This document shows positions 26,795 through 40,149 of a DNA stretch of 64,000 bases, piece after piece. The notes under the pieces were generated by a model, which searched no databases, had not been told where the DNA came from, and worked only from the letters and a program-made list of their open reading frames with translations. The stretch lies in assembly GCF_032854445.1 (NCBI RefSeq), contig NC_088295.1, forward strand, positions 83,620,644 through 83,684,643, given 5' to 3'. This DNA comes from Liolophura sinensis (Eukaryota > Mollusca > Polyplacophora > Chitonida > Chitonidae). Position 1 is the first letter of the stretch. Each line of letters opens with the position of its first letter. The position numbers and the translations under genes are program-made.

Positions 26795-27451
26795 TGATTC
26801 ATGTCCATAAATATATCACATACGTGGACATGGCTTTACGATTACATTACATCTGTAATCAAAACAAAAGACAAAGAACTCAAATTAGCCACGTGAAAGG
26901 CTCACAATTTTTCACTGGACTGAACACTTCAACTCTCTAGCTTAGAGTTGCAACAGGATGAATCCAGTTGATCCATTTAATGACCTCTAAACAAATAAAA
27001 TTGTGTCTCAAAATTTGGAATGTGCCCAAATTATGGCCAAATATCACAATGCAGGGTGTTGATCCCCTTCAAGAACGACGGTTATAGGAAAGGAACCATC
27101 CGTCAATTATGATCAAATACATAATGACTTTGAGGTATTTACCAGGTTGTTTATCTGTTTTTGTCTGTATTTTGACATTGCAGTAAGCAATAACATTGTC
27201 CATACACTTGTTATCTCCAGAACTGCTATAGCAAATTTAATCAAATATGGTTTTCAGCTTTAAGGTGAACTACAATGCTACCAAGTTATGCAAGAATGGT
27301 GGTCAACAAGATTTTCTTCTAATTGTACTGTGTGAGAACTGGATTCCACTGGTCTCATAACCCATTTACAACATGCTTGTGGCTAATTAAAGCTTACACT
27401 TGTCTTCTACCAGTTATTATGGTGTGTACTTCTGTGTGTCGCTTGCAGAAA

Positions 27452-27562
27452 AGTTTGTCAATATCTAGCCAAAGGTTGGTGGTTTATCCCGGGCAGTTTC
27501 CTCCACTCACAAAACTGACCGCCAACGCATCAGTGAAAAATTCTTGAGTATGGCTTCAGTCA
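27452..27562 (+). mobile_element. Second SINE type, 3' fragment
   Basis: gccaaaggttggtggtttat, cccgggcagtttcctccact and tgaaaaattcttgagtatgg form a variant central domain and 3' end. They are related to, but distinct from, the common family (ccaaaggttggtgg instead of cagcaaccttcggatgg). Confidence 0.55.
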
Positions 27563-28749
27563 ACAATCTTAGAGATATGTCTAGTATGAGTTTGTGGACA
27601 TTTGCTTTGTAAAAATATTAATTTCTTTTGTAAAAATTTGATTTTTACACAGAAAATAAAGAATAGAAATTTATAGAACAGAAATGTTGATGTACAACAC
27701 TATACTATCCATTTGCTATTATAATATTGAACACCTTCCATTAACTGTGCCACAGACGCTATAATCTATCAGAGCATATATCAGTGCCCATCAACATTGC
27801 CACACACACACATATATATACGTATATAAGTAATGCCGATATTTACATGTCTATCAGAGGAAGAAATCACTTATTCCTTACATCCTGCTACATGTATTTG
27901 TGCTAACCTGGAATTATTGAAGCACAATTACCACTAAGAATAGAATCAATGCAATCAATCATGGTATATACCTTTAGCAAGTCAGCAGATGAAAGCTTAG
28001 GTGATTTACCGTATTAATTCACACCTTGTCCATGTGTATATGTAATTCTTAACTGAATGAACTCTATTCTTTGGAGCATCTACTTTTTTACCAAACATTC
28101 AAAAATGTTCGAAAAAGACTTCTCCAAGAGCTTTGGAAATATTGACCCCATTTCTCTGACCCAGCTACAGCCAGCTTTCCCCTACAGTCCATTACATAAA
28201 GCACCGTTTGAACTCCTGTCCTACAACTGACTGTCACTACAAATTGACTTTTCTCCAATAAACATTGTATATGTATTATGTATGAGGGGAAACAGCAGTA
28301 ACTATCACATAACACTGATTTACAGGCCCACCATTCCCCACAGTGGTGACTGTAAAGGCTTGTCCTGGCACACTCTGAAGCCTTATACCACCTTCTGAAA
28401 TCTACATGCCTATCTCCTGTACATTAATCACTGATGCCATATTAGGCCACACCAATTTCATTTTGTGTTTTATGGGTGACCAGACTTTATAAAAGTCCAC
28501 AAACGGAAACAAAAAAAATTGTATATCCACCTTTTTATTCGGTCTGATGTTTTATTGATTTTCTTGTTTTTCAAGGTTTTCCAATCACATACATACATCT
28601 TTAATTTTAAATAGGAAAAGTTACTAGAAGAATACAAATTTCCTATGAGTTTGATGATTTTTCCAGTTTTATTTTTACATTTATACCGTCCCTCGACACT
28701 GAATAAAGATTCATTCAGCTCATAAATAAAAATTTTAATTGGCCTGATT

Positions 28750-29032
28750 GCCATGGAGTGGTCAAGGTGGTTAACACGTCAGCGCAGCGCAATGACACAG
28801 GAGCCTCTCAACAATGCGGTCCCTGTGAGTTCTAGTTCACGGTGGCTTCCTCTCTCATTGCACGTGGGAAGGTCTGGCAGCAACCTTTGGATGGTCTGCC
28901 AGCAACCTTCGGATGGTCATGAGTTTCCCCGGGCTCTGCCCAGTTTCATTCACTACAATGCTGGCCGTCATCGTATGAGTGAAATATGCTTGTGTATGGC
29001 ATAAAACGCTAATCCAATAAATAAATAAATAA
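28750..29032 (+). mobile_element. tRNA-derived SINE, sense copy with internal duplication
   Basis: The family is in + orientation, from the head (ggtggttaacacgtcagcgc) to the tail (aataaataaataaat). The central piece ggtctg.cagcaacctt.gga is present twice in tandem (about 28870-28917), which makes this copy longer than the others. Confidence 0.88.
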
Positions 29033-29227
29033 CTTGGGGTGGCCTTAGTTTCTTGTCCATAAAGAGGCAAAACAGAATGCAAACACATTTATTACAGCGG
29101 CTGGCCACATCCGACCACTGATCTGAAGCATTTATAATAATTATCACTCTTTTATACAGTTAATTATTTTCCTTTGTACACCCAAATCATTGTTTCTTCC
29201 CCTTCATGATCCAAAAGTTCAATTAAT

Positions 29228-29297
29228 AAAATTTATTTATTTATTTATTTATTTATGTGATTGCTGTTTTATGCTGTACTCAAGTATATTTAACATC
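29228..29297 (-). mobile_element. tRNA-derived SINE fragment with long TTTA tail
   Basis: About seven TTTA units are followed by gattgctgttttatgctgta and ctcaagtatattt. It lies only 200 bp from the sense copy at 28750-29032, in opposite orientation. Confidence 0.75.
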
Positions 29298-30526
29298 AGT
29301 TCATAGAATAAAACATTTTAAAAACATGATCACTAAATCTCTGAATGTTCTCAATCTGTGTATAATGTCAACAACAGACGTTTGGTTAGGGACCTAATGA
29401 CTGGCAAGTCAGAATAGTCTGATGAGAAACTTATATTGGTAATAAAAGCACACATAAGTTTCTCCATCTGGCTGTGCAAATATGAAGAGTCCTGACCCCA
29501 GATGGAAGCCCCCTGAGACCCAGATAATGGGAGTGCGGTGTCTCTTATGATAAAGTGGTCGGCTGTGAATGGAGTTGTGGAACGAACGTGCCTGTGACAG
29601 CGTAGAGGAATTCAGTGTTCCCAGACAAGTCCCGTCAACTCTCATGTCTGATTCACACTTGATAGATTTACCTGCACTTGGAGTCATCAGCAATGATATG
29701 AATTTACCTAGATATTACCTGACTTTGTCAACAGACTACACCCCCCTGCAGTGGACTGTATGCCCTACAGTCCACTTTATTCATTCAAAATGTTTTCATG
29801 GAATACATTTCTCTCCAAAAAATGAGTCAAGAATAACTGTTATGTACAGACCTACATTGTAAATTATCTGCCCAGTGCCTAGACAATTAGACAACTGTAA
29901 TAACAGAAAAGATCGACTAACAAATTGTCCCCAAATACAATAGCGGTAAAAATATATACATACATGTTCTTTGGTTGTTGTTGTCTGCTGAAAACACAAA
30001 CTCTATCCCTCACTTTGTAACATGACACAACAAGAGTCCAAGTGATCCCATTATACATGTATGTCTGCACAAGTACATTCCTATGTAGTAGAGACTAAGT
30101 AGATAAAATTGTGGAAATGCAAGAAACATTTATCATAAGAAATGCACATACAAAACAATTGAAGATGTAGCTCAGACACATCATATCTATTAATATAGAG
30201 AATATGGGGAAGTTGGCAATGTGGTTATGATGACAACCATGGCAAGGATAAATGTGAGGATCTCCACATAAATATTCACCAAAAATTAAAATTCAACACA
30301 CAAAACAATTGAGCTGTAGCCTGGATATAGAGACATACAGTGTACCTATTTACATGCATCCAGCAGATGAAGGGAGAGACATACCTATCTACATGTACCC
30401 AGCAGATACAGGGAAAATAGCAATTTGCTTACTGCTACCATAGAAACAGAAGAAATGGAAAAATTTGAAATGAGGTACAACACATTATCGCCTCTGTATA
30501 TATATATCCATCAAAAATTAAAAATT

Positions 30527-30620
30527 TTATTTATTTATTTAATTGGTGTTTTACGCCGTACTCAAGATGGCGGCCAGCATTATGGTGGGAAGAAACCGGG
30601 CACAGCCCATGGGGAAAAAG
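30527..30620 (-). mobile_element. tRNA-derived SINE fragment
   Basis: TTTA tail, aattggtgttttacgccgta and atggcggccagcattatggt match the last 90 bases of the family. Confidence 0.8.
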
Positions 30621-31447
30621 ATTAAAAATAACCAAGACAATTGGAGATAGAGGCTGGATAGTGATACCTGTGTATGGATGGATGGGCAGATGAAATAGCC
30701 ATGCCGTAATACACTCTGCCGAATAGTATAATAATAAAAAGTGGATGATGTCCAGCCAGTTCCCCTGGTTCTCCCCACCTTTTAAAGATGGTAGAACTTT
30801 ACTGCACTAATATTCCACCGTGGAACAGTTCCTGTGCTTTTGTTTGTGATTAGTGTCAAGCCAACAATCATTTTCCTAGCCATGAGGGATATGGGTTTGT
30901 CCTGCCTCCTAAATTATGTGTCTAACAAGGTTACAAGGGGTACAAATGTACCGGAGAATGGCATTTAGGAAGTAGATAATAGATCGTGTAGTCGATTAAT
31001 ATCAACTTAATGATACAGACCACATGTGTCACATATAGATCTGAGAAGGAAGGACATGAAAATGAGCAGATTGGTACTGCAAAGTAGAGTACAGCATACT
31101 TCAATGATACAGTTTTGAGACATCTACAAGATGGTACAGGGTCTAGATATTTTGTTGACAATATCCAGATGATGCTTTCCAGCAATTCAGCATCAACAGA
31201 CAGTGATAGAGGCTTGCACATACATTCTATCCACATGCAAGCTCACTCAGGACACACAGCTACCTACCTATCAGGGCTTGAATTATTACCTGCCTGTTGG
31301 TTACATTAGTTACGTCCCAGAGGGACAAGACAAATACATGTACCTGTCACATTTGACAAATGGAAGAAGCAAGTCCAAACTCTTAAAACAATGAGGCGGA
31401 CATAACTGTTCTTGCCATCATGCCTTACGATGTAGATGTGATATACA

Positions 31448-31540
31448 ATTTATTTATTTATTTGAATGGTGTTTTATGCCATACTCAAGAATACTTCGCT
31501 TATTATATACGACAGCGTCCAGCATTACAGTGGAAGGAAG
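31448..31540 (-). mobile_element. tRNA-derived SINE fragment
   Basis: TTTA tail, gaatggtgttttatgccata and a diverged gtccagcattacagtggaag match the 3' end of the family. Confidence 0.78.
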
Positions 31541-33224
31541 ACATGATATATAAGTTAGGCTACTAATAAGAAAAAAGGTAGGTACCAGTATATATAGATG
31601 TGCACATACTGTGATGCCCTATACATATTTAGTTTGGTGAGTTAAATCACTCTTTGAGTATTTGAACTTAATGATATTATAACATGAACAAAATTTACAT
31701 GTATATTTAACAAAGAGCTACCTGCCTCATGCGATACTGTCACCTATCATTTACAGAAATACACATGATCTGAAATTTTCCCAATAATACAGGTAAATAG
31801 TGGCAACTGATATTTACGTTTTAAATAAAGGACAGTGATGCATAAATTAAAACACAATTTGTGATATCAAGAACGAAAGGGATAATCAACTAGATGGTTG
31901 CTATTCAAAAGTTCAATAAATAATAAATTGAAAAACACTTTTAATTGCTTCACAAATTATGGGTTTGAAATCATTACATGATAGCTAATGGAAGAAGAAA
32001 AAATGGATTACCAAGTGTTGGGCAAGATAATTCATATACATGTACCTGTTAACATTTCTCTTAGTGCGATGTTGTTATGAGAGAAGTGAGGGAAATATAG
32101 TCAGAACAGAAGTCTCTCAAGAGTTATCTCCACTTGAGTCACCATGGTAGTGATTTCTGCTCTTGATATGTTATTTTGAAGCAACTAGGTCTACAGGTAG
32201 AGCAATCAGCACTTAGGTGCAATTGCCATCATTACCTTGGTCATAATATCCTCTTACTGGATGTTCCAAACATGTACATCTAAGATGTCAACTTACAAAA
32301 GAATGTTCCTAAGCCAAAATTTAACAAGAGGAAATGTTATTTGGTTGACAGAAATAAGATCTTAAACTTCTGTCTCTTACTCATGATATGATTTACGTAT
32401 TGACTGACTGAGATAGATCAGCTGAGTGAAAACATGACAAATGTTATATCATACAATATATAGAATGCTGAACAAATACCACTCCCTTAATATGGCCTTA
32501 TATGAAATAGCCTCCGTTTGTCTAGGAAGTTCATTGCAGAAAAAGTATTGTCAGAATTCATGCACAGAAATAATATAAGCTGAAAAATTGACAGACATTT
32601 TACTGTAAGTATCAATCAATTAGACAGTAAAACATATACACCTGAATAGAATAAATGAATGATTATGGTTTAATGCCACATACATCTGAACAGGTCCTAG
32701 TACATGTACATTATTACATGTTTAGCTTCATATTCTGTTATAATCCTGCTTACTTAAATATCTTATGAATTTTTGGAATTATATATATCATAGATAGGAC
32801 TTGAGTTTTTGAGGTACGGTGTATTTGTTACAACCTCTTTTGTGGGGTGCAGAATGATCCTAATGTGACATACCTGTATTTATTTACAGGTATCCAGATG
32901 CACTTATTTTTGCAGTGCCCTCAGATTAAAAACATTTTTATTTCTAAATTATGCCTTTCTCAATATCTCATTCACATACAGGTAGCGGATACTCTTATAA
33001 CATTGTGCCATTCATTTATATCTCGTATTTATGCTACCCTGCTTTACGTTATCTGCTTGATCGGCTTGATTTGCAGGTACAAGTGTCGTTTCAGTAACGA
33101 GGTATAAATTATGTAGGCCACTATCATAATTTTCATGCCTCCTTTTCAAGACCATAGAAGGATCAGAATAGGATAAAGTTACATTTCTATTCAAATGGTA
33201 AGCTAGTTCAATTAAACAAAACAC

Positions 33225-33299
33225 TGAGGTCTATTTTCAATAATTTCTGATATTTACCTGAGGCAGTTAAATATCAGAAATTGTTGAAAATAGACTTCA
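33225..33299. repeat. 32-bp stem hairpin with 11-base loop
   Basis: Left arm 33225-33256 (core gtctattttcaataatttct) and right arm 33268-33299 pair almost completely: one internal mismatch and one G-U. The size is that of a microRNA precursor, but the stem is unusually perfect. A small fold-back repeat is the alternative. Confidence 0.7.
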
Positions 33300-36289
33300 A
33301 CGTTAAATTTAACTGATCTAATTCTAAGTCATTACCATCACAAGTATTTGACAGAAGTGAACAGTTTTAAGCCATGACTATGCTAGCGTCTTTCAAACAA
33401 AAAAAAGCAGTCATTCAGGGACAGCAATAGGTGATTGGAGAACTATTTGCTCTTTCTGTGTAAATGGAACTGAAATGCCACGACATTTTATTCTGCTTTC
33501 TTTGAATTTATGACAGGTGAGATTTTAAACAGCTCTGCGGAGTGAGAGGCATAGGACCTGAGAGACAGTTTGAAGTAGAACAACCCAAAAGTTGAAACTG
33601 TCTGATCAATCTATAGCTTTGTGTTTTGATATAAGAAAAATTACCGCTAACATAAAATGCCTGAAGCAAATACGGATACAACATCTGTTTTGAACGGTAC
33701 CAGAATGTGTTTCTTAAATGAAACATTAAGGCTTGGTTAGTTTTCAGTATGTTATGAAATATTGTAAAGTATTTCAAACCTACGTTTGTTCGTGGATGGA
33801 GGCTGAATAGAAGGAGGCACAACTATGAGGCTTCAAAGTGTTCAATGTTTGTTACTGACACCACAGAGGCCACTCTCTGTTGTTACAGGAGAGTGGAGAT
33901 GTCAGGCTTGGTCAGGCCTAGGTGCACCTGCTCTCACAAGGCTGTCACAGCCGAACAGCCAGGACACGTTTTGATAAAGACTTAAGTCAAGCTCGAGGAT
34001 ATTTGCTGACAACGCCTGTAGGTTTGTGTACTTTTGTTTATGCTTTTTGGTTCCAATTAAAATAAATAAATGTTTTGTATATTGGCGAATAAGCAGACCA
34101 AAAAGACAAAGAAAGGACTTGCTGATGTCTTGATCTTGGAATCACATGAACAAAGCAGGAAATACATGCCCTTGTGTAATATTGAAGCTTTTAAGACAGT
34201 CATGCCAGTTGTTGACGGTTCTTTAATTAGCCTCCTTTATGCCTTCGAGGCAATATGAAACAAAATCTCCAGGAATTACGAGGTCTACAATGGTTACAAA
34301 TGTTGATCTACAGTTACTGAATTTAATGGATTTATCAGCTTATTGTACAAGATTCAGTAAATGTTATAATTTACATTTTTGTGGTCAGTGTACCCCTATC
34401 CAGTTCGGTCTGGAACAAACACGAGGTACTAGTCATTATTGTATTTATATTGATCCCTTATGGAGTTTTGTATTCAACACTGAGATAAATGGACGTCGAT
34501 TGCAGATGTAAGTTGAATGGACCACGATAACATCATTGCAAATGTCAAGTAAGTAATGCTGATATTTTGCCTTGTCAGCTGGATTTTTTGCACAGCATCC
34601 CTTTCTCCACAAATACGACAGTATTCGGACAGCTTTTCTGCGTGAATATCCATTCTCGAGGGTCTCGATCAGCCATGTTTTTCCCAAATAAAATTGAAAC
34701 AACGCTTTGCGTTTTTCATTTGTATTTATATACGGATTTCATTTGTATTTATATATATCATAATGTCATTTGTCCAAAGGGAAATGAAAGCAAAAAATTT
34801 GCTATTGTATGTAAATCTATGGGAAATTAGGTTCCTGTAGAGGGGTTAAACCTGTGGAGTCTATATACAAATACATATATGTAGGTGTTAATTAATCCTT
34901 CCTGTTATTGTTAGGTCTAGGGGAGATCAGCCCGGGTAATGCTGGAAGTGTAGAGGTTTTTAAACATGACTGCGCGCCAGGAGGAGTTTCCTTAAAGCAA
35001 TGTTGTGACTTTTGTTAGCCCGCGTCCTTACTATATATGAACAGCATTACACAATGTGTAGGCCTATAGGCTTAATTTCTCTGTACATTCATACCGGATA
35101 GCCCCGAGCCCTGAACTGAGAGGAAAATATCACAGAAATAGCTCTTGCATTACTTCCAAAAACTCGGATTTTCGCGCTTAAGACACCTAAATAACATGGT
35201 ATGTATACACTTTTCATTTTGCTCTTTTGGTTTACGTAACCTTTTTTTACTAAAGCTGATCAGAAAATATATCAGTACTCTGTCAAAAGACAGGCAATAC
35301 TGATTTTCTCAGTGTTTATAATGTTAATTAAATGGGGCTTTTTTTGGAGTTTTTTTAACTCTGCATGATTTTCTTCAATATGCTTCCAATGTCCAATTCA
35401 CTTAAGCAGTCAACAACTTGATATGTTATCTACCTTCAAACGAAATTTTATTTTTCTCCCTTAATTGGAAAGTGTTTCAAATTACGAAAAATCGTTTCAC
35501 AGCACAACATTTTTAAGATTACAGTAACAAAGTACTGTAACCGAGTCTTGTACAGGTGTCAACCAAACATGTGCTCATAGATCATTTTATACGCAATTCT
35601 TGGTGACCAGCTTGTTACGATGTACCTGCAGGTAAAAATGCTCCAGAGAGGTAATTTATGTGTTCTTTGGAGAAAGATACTTTTTGGGCGTCTGGCTGAT
35701 TGTCGGTAATGTACAGGGTACATCAAAGCGGGACAAAACTGCATGAAGCCTTTTCGTAAGTCAACAGACCAGCATACGGTCGGTGGGTCAAACAGTAGTG
35801 CCTCCTTCTATTCTGCCCCCATGGTTCGTGCAACTATGGTTGTTGTTGTTTTTGTTGGGACACCGAACAAGGATCATCCGAACATTTTTACCTTACTCCA
35901 TATTGTGCTGTGTGCGCCCTGTCTGTGAAAAGGCCCCGTTACACTCAACTCAACAGAGCAGGCCTACTTATTACAGTATGATAACTCAATATTGGATCAT
36001 GCTTATGAAAAAGCTAGCCAATTATAGTGCTGTGGTGAAGGTGCATTTCTGGCACCACAACAACCAGGTCCGGTTGAAGTCGTCTACTCGCATTTCCTCA
36101 CTGGTGCCGCATGTGAAGTTTTTTTCATGTGGCGCCAGCGCTTTAGTACTTTAGTTTTACACATCCGAACCAATGCAGCAAGCTGCAGCATCTTGAATAT
36201 ATAAACATATGAGACATTATGTGAACTTGGTGGGCAAAATGTTAAAATTCAACATAAGCCATAAGAAAATGGTAAAGTTTAGTTGTCAC

Positions 36290-36436
36290 TTGGTGATGTG
36301 GAACATCTCTGCTGTCAGCTCTCCGCGTGTGGCCTGTCAATCTCCTGACAGGGATTGTTACTGTAGAGCATGCGCCTTGAACGCGCAGACTGACCCATTC
36401 TTCAGTGAAGTCATTTAACCCATGCGACAGACAACC
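36290..36436 (+). promoter_or_regulatory. Promoter / 5' UTR region of the HRG1 gene
   Basis: Just before the first coding exon the sequence becomes richer in CpG than its surroundings (cgcgtg, gcatgcgcc, gaacgcgcag). The gcatgcgc core near 36368 resembles half of an NRF1 site. No TATA box is obvious. The transcription start is not determined. This is inference from base composition and position. Confidence 0.35.
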
Positions 36437-39400
36437 ATGGCAGCGCCTACCACCGGATGGTTTCGATGTCGGATCATATTTGCCATTATAGGTGTGATTG
36501 TTGGTTTATCAGTCTTCATTGTGTTCGCCACAAAGTTTTACAACTGGAACACAGCCTTGTGGGGACTATTGTCTGGTAAGTGAAAATTAGTATTATGTAT
36601 CTATCATTTAATTGGGTCAGTTTGCGTCATTTGTTTAATTTGTTAATATATATACATCGTTCAAATTAAGTTTACTTTAATTTTTAAACTATTGAAATAT
36701 TGTTACACGGAAGTTGACTGAGTAGTGTGATTCACTGATATATCTGTTCTTATACTGCCAGGACCTGCTATATGGTAAACGTAGAAAGGTAAAGAATAAA
36801 AAAAAAAAGTTGTAAGGCCTACATAATTAATATGGTTCATTTTGGTGTTTTTGATCTGATTTTCAAATGTTTAATCCATGATCGTAGCTTGTAGAAGAGG
36901 AAGCGTTTTATGACATATTTGCCACTTTAAAATGCATGAGGAAATGCAACATATACATATTCTAGAAGACTAGGGCTTTCAGTTCACTTTAAGTGCAAAC
37001 AGGTCAAGTAAAGTAGGCCTATTAGATAGTAGATAGGGCCATACATGAGGCCCAGTCTAGGGTTTTGCTGTCATTCAGACCCTGGGCTCCAGCCTTAGGG
37101 TAGCATGTATCAAGTGGCTAGATACTTGTAGGACTACTGGAATTTAGTACCTACAATAGGTACATGGATATGGTATAGGCCTAGTGACCAGCACAGCTAT
37201 TGTGAAATACTTTAGCCTGAACATTAAGTCTGTTTCTATTCTTTGTACAGTAGATCATGGTCTAGTGAACTGACAATCAGTGGTCCATGATTGAGTGGTC
37301 AGTGGGTCAGAGAAATGGGTCATTCACTTACTCATGGGTTTCTCACCCAAACCCAGATTGGCCTGGGAATGAACCCACCAGGCTGTGCTTGTAACCCTGA
37401 TACCCTCACTATTCTCACAGATAAAAACGTGGCTTTAAGTGCAATTGATCTATCTGGAGGTGAAATGATGTTGACACACAACCCTGTAAGCATGTTAAGC
37501 TCATTTTTGTTTTGTTTATTTTGCGTTTTATTTAGTGTTGTTTTTTTGTTGTTTTTTTTTTCAAAATATTCAAACTTTCAGTGCTGTTTTCAAATGATCT
37601 TTGATATTTTAACACTTTATGTTACTGTCTCCTACATGCCTCGGCATGAGTTCAAAACTTAGTGTGGTCACATGTAAGCCACATGTACAAATGGCCTTTT
37701 GTCTGTAATCCTATCATAGAAGTGATCAAAATATCACGCCCTGAGAATATGTCATTAACATTTTCTTGAAGATAAATGACACGGATCTTAATTGTGGCAT
37801 TAGTTTTAGAAAATAATTCTGGACCGTACATTTCAGTGACCTGATTTCCACTTGGCTGATTCTCTTGTGACCCTGACAGTAGCCTTATTTAGGACTTTTT
37901 CAAAATAATCTATCAACCATGACGCACAGATTTAAAACCCTCTTCATTGTCTGGTACATGTAGCTGCTGCTACCCCCTGCAGATGACCTTGAGAAGATGT
38001 AACCCTTACAGAGATAGCAATGTACCATTTAATTACCACATATATAATGAATACTATATGGCACACTGGACTAGAACCACGGTACTTCTTGTTGATACCA
38101 TATTGGTTCACCTTTTAGTACACTGGAGGTGCCCACTGGTGTCATTGTTCCAGCCCTTGGTGGTACCATATTGGTACACCTACTAGTACACTGCTACTGC
38201 CCACTGGTACCACTGTTCCCACCCTTGGTGGTACCATGGTACTGACTGCTTTGGTGCCATGGATCAGTTTTCTACACCCATTAAACTGACCACTGTCAAA
38301 GTGAAATATTCTTGAGTCATATACATACAGACATTCCACTTTGAGCTATCTTTTGCTGGGTTTAGGCTCAGAAAATCATCAAATATCATTGACTGTGCAC
38401 AGACCTTCGCTGAATTTGTAATGGCACTCAGCTTAAGTGAATAATTAAGTACTGGTCTCCTTGGTGTTCTTCACAAACTGTGACTGGGTAGGTGGACATG
38501 TGTAGTGTCTGTGGCATGGTATTTTAGTTAGACAGCACTATAAAGACACTGTACTTTATACATACTTTATATGCCTGAAATAAGGTAAACATTGCTAATC
38601 TTTGTTATACTTGAATCAAATAAACAAACACATCAAAACTTTAAGTAGCTAAGAAGCAACCAAATCTGTTATTTGATTCTTAATATTAAATTTAAAATTA
38701 AAAGATAAATTTCATAAAATTGAAAGATTGGAGTTTAAGAATGATGAACATATCCACGTGCATGTATATATATACATTTCCAGGTGTTGGTGCACTTATC
38801 ACACTGATTGTTCACCTGCTGTACAGAAAGGGAGTGTGGCAGACATACTCATACAGACTCCGTTATTACATGCTGTTGGGATGCTTCCTGCAATTAGCTG
38901 GTGTTTGTGGCTTTGTAACTTACCTCTCATTAGGTATTGTACAGAAACAAGGTAAGCCTAGATGTCACATGATAATTAAAGCTTAGTTTGGGATGCGATA
39001 TACATGACCAGAGTTTTACAAAGATGCTGGACAGGCACTTTGATAAGACTCCCCTGTGCAAATACTGACAAACAGGCATGTGTAAAGCTGAACCCTTTTG
39101 GCACAGCACAGTGCGGAACTGAAAGTTTCCACACACCATGTCTCTTAGTTCTGAATGTAGTGATATGCTGCAGGGCATCATTGCAGGCCAATTGCCCAAT
39201 AACTGCATCCCGCTGAAGCAAAAGTGATTCATGAAACAGCTAGGCCTAGTCTGTATATGGCTATGTGTGTGCAGTTGAGGTTCTACGAAGTACATATAAT
39301 TAGAATAGATGTGCTCATGATGGCTTCCTCTCCGACCATATGTGGGAAGGTCAGGGTTTCCCCAGGTTTCCTCCCACCATATTGCCAGCCGCCATTATAG

Positions 39401-40149
39401 AAGTGAAATATTCTTCAGTACAGACCGAAACACCAATGAAATAAATAAATCAAAAACAGTGATTGTGCAAGCCTTGATTTATAACAGTGCCTTACAAAGC
39501 AGCCAAATTATAATATTGCCACCAAGTACTGAATTGATGCTACACAATTTTGGGGGTTTTGTGGTTTTTTTTTTTTTGTTTTTGTTTTTTTTTTTTGTTT
39601 TTTTTGGTTTTTTTTTTTTGTTTTTTTTGTTTCCGCACAGTTCCACTGAGTTGAAGATCCATTCTGTTAGTCAAACCTGTTTAAGGGGAGATAACTCAAC
39701 TACAGCCCATCTAACGGGGCTCATTGGAGGCCCATTTATTGGCGCTGGTATGACATATGAAGGAACATTATGTATGGGTTGATAATAACTGTTTCCATTA
39801 GTTAGTTTGCTGCTTACAGGTATTTTGTAAACTTTAATCTTGTGTATCATATAGGGCTATCATATAGATCCCAACTTTGTTTTTCAGTTTAGCCAGTTGC
39901 GTTTTTTTCTGTTGATATGAAATATATATTTAATTATTTTTTTCAATATACTATTTTTTTTTTTAATCAGTGTTGACACCGTACGGTAATGGCTTTTACT
40001 TGACCTGCGTCTGGTGCTTCATGACGTGGAAGTGGGGGTTTTCTCTTTTCTATTACTCACGCTCATACAAACAAGAATTCTCTGATGTCTACACGATTGT
40101 GGCAAAAGAAGACAGTGTGTATGAATCTGATCCTCTCATCTCAGATTGA
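36422..40149 (+). CDS. SLC48A1: Heme transporter HRG1 family (SLC48A1-like), complete, three coding exons
   Basis: Exons 36422/36437-36575, 38784-38951 and 39971-40149 join in frame (all introns phase 1, GT-AG) to give 161 residues from the ATG at 36437, or 166 from the in-frame ATG at 36422. The second ATG has the better context (accATGG). An in-frame TAA at 36416 closes the frame upstream. Human HRG1 is 146 residues. Four membrane segments are visible, near residues 13-32, 42-61, 74-99 and 111-131. The third exon carries the family signature FYLTCVWCF..WKWGF, followed by SYKQEFSDV, matching the human segment YYLSCVWSF..KWAF..RYRADFAD. His57 in segment 2 (IVHLLYRKGVW) aligns with the conserved heme-handling histidine of the family. 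The C-tail is longer than in human and ends in ESDPLISD, an acidic dileucine-type [DE]xxxL[LI] sorting signal, which fits an endosome or lysosome membrane. Known family role: moving heme from endolysosomes to the cytosol. The identification is firm; the start codon is not. Confidence 0.94.
38096..38235. repeat. Two-copy 68-bp tandem repeat in HRG1 intron 1
   Basis: taccatattggt recurs at 38096 and 38164. Each copy continues through tagtacactg, tgcccactggt and cccttggtggtacc. A third copy begins and stops at about 38235. The repeat is rich in ggtacc palindromes. Confidence 0.85.
39312..39450 (+). mobile_element. tRNA-derived SINE, 5' truncated, in HRG1 intron 2
   Basis: Sense copy starting at tggcttcctctccgacc and ending caccaatgaaataaataaat. 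The tRNA head is absent. Confidence 0.8.
39558..39632. repeat. T-rich low-complexity tract in HRG1 intron 2
   Basis: Runs of 5-14 T broken by single or paired G over 75 bases. It lies between a SINE and the next acceptor. Confidence 0.9.

Larger units (their letters stand above)
20521..36289. other. Gene-poor stretch upstream of the HRG1 gene
   Basis: No recognised protein gene. It carries at least six SINE copies, the 28-bp tandem array and CpG cluster near 24 kb, the G-rich tract, a palindromic CRE (TGACGTCA, 26017-26024), and two hairpins. Frames of 60-135 codons occur but none resembles a known family. A gene starting near 23.9 kb on the - strand is possible but unproven. Confidence 0.45.

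Noticed and set aside
34239-34511. 90-codon + strand frame downstream of an A-rich stretch
   Set aside because: No recognised domain and no consistent splice partners.
35783-36154. 123-codon open frame upstream of the HRG1 gene, with a hydrophobic stretch
   Set aside because: No homology recognised. It lies in the likely 5' flank and another overlapping frame is equally open.
37291-37662. 123-codon frame inside HRG1 intron 1
   Set aside because: The hydrophobic end comes from a T-rich run; it lies within an intron and shows no family match.
39342-39782. 146-codon frame in HRG1 intron 2
   Set aside because: Made of SINE sequence followed by a T-rich tract read as Phe/Leu/Val; not a gene.
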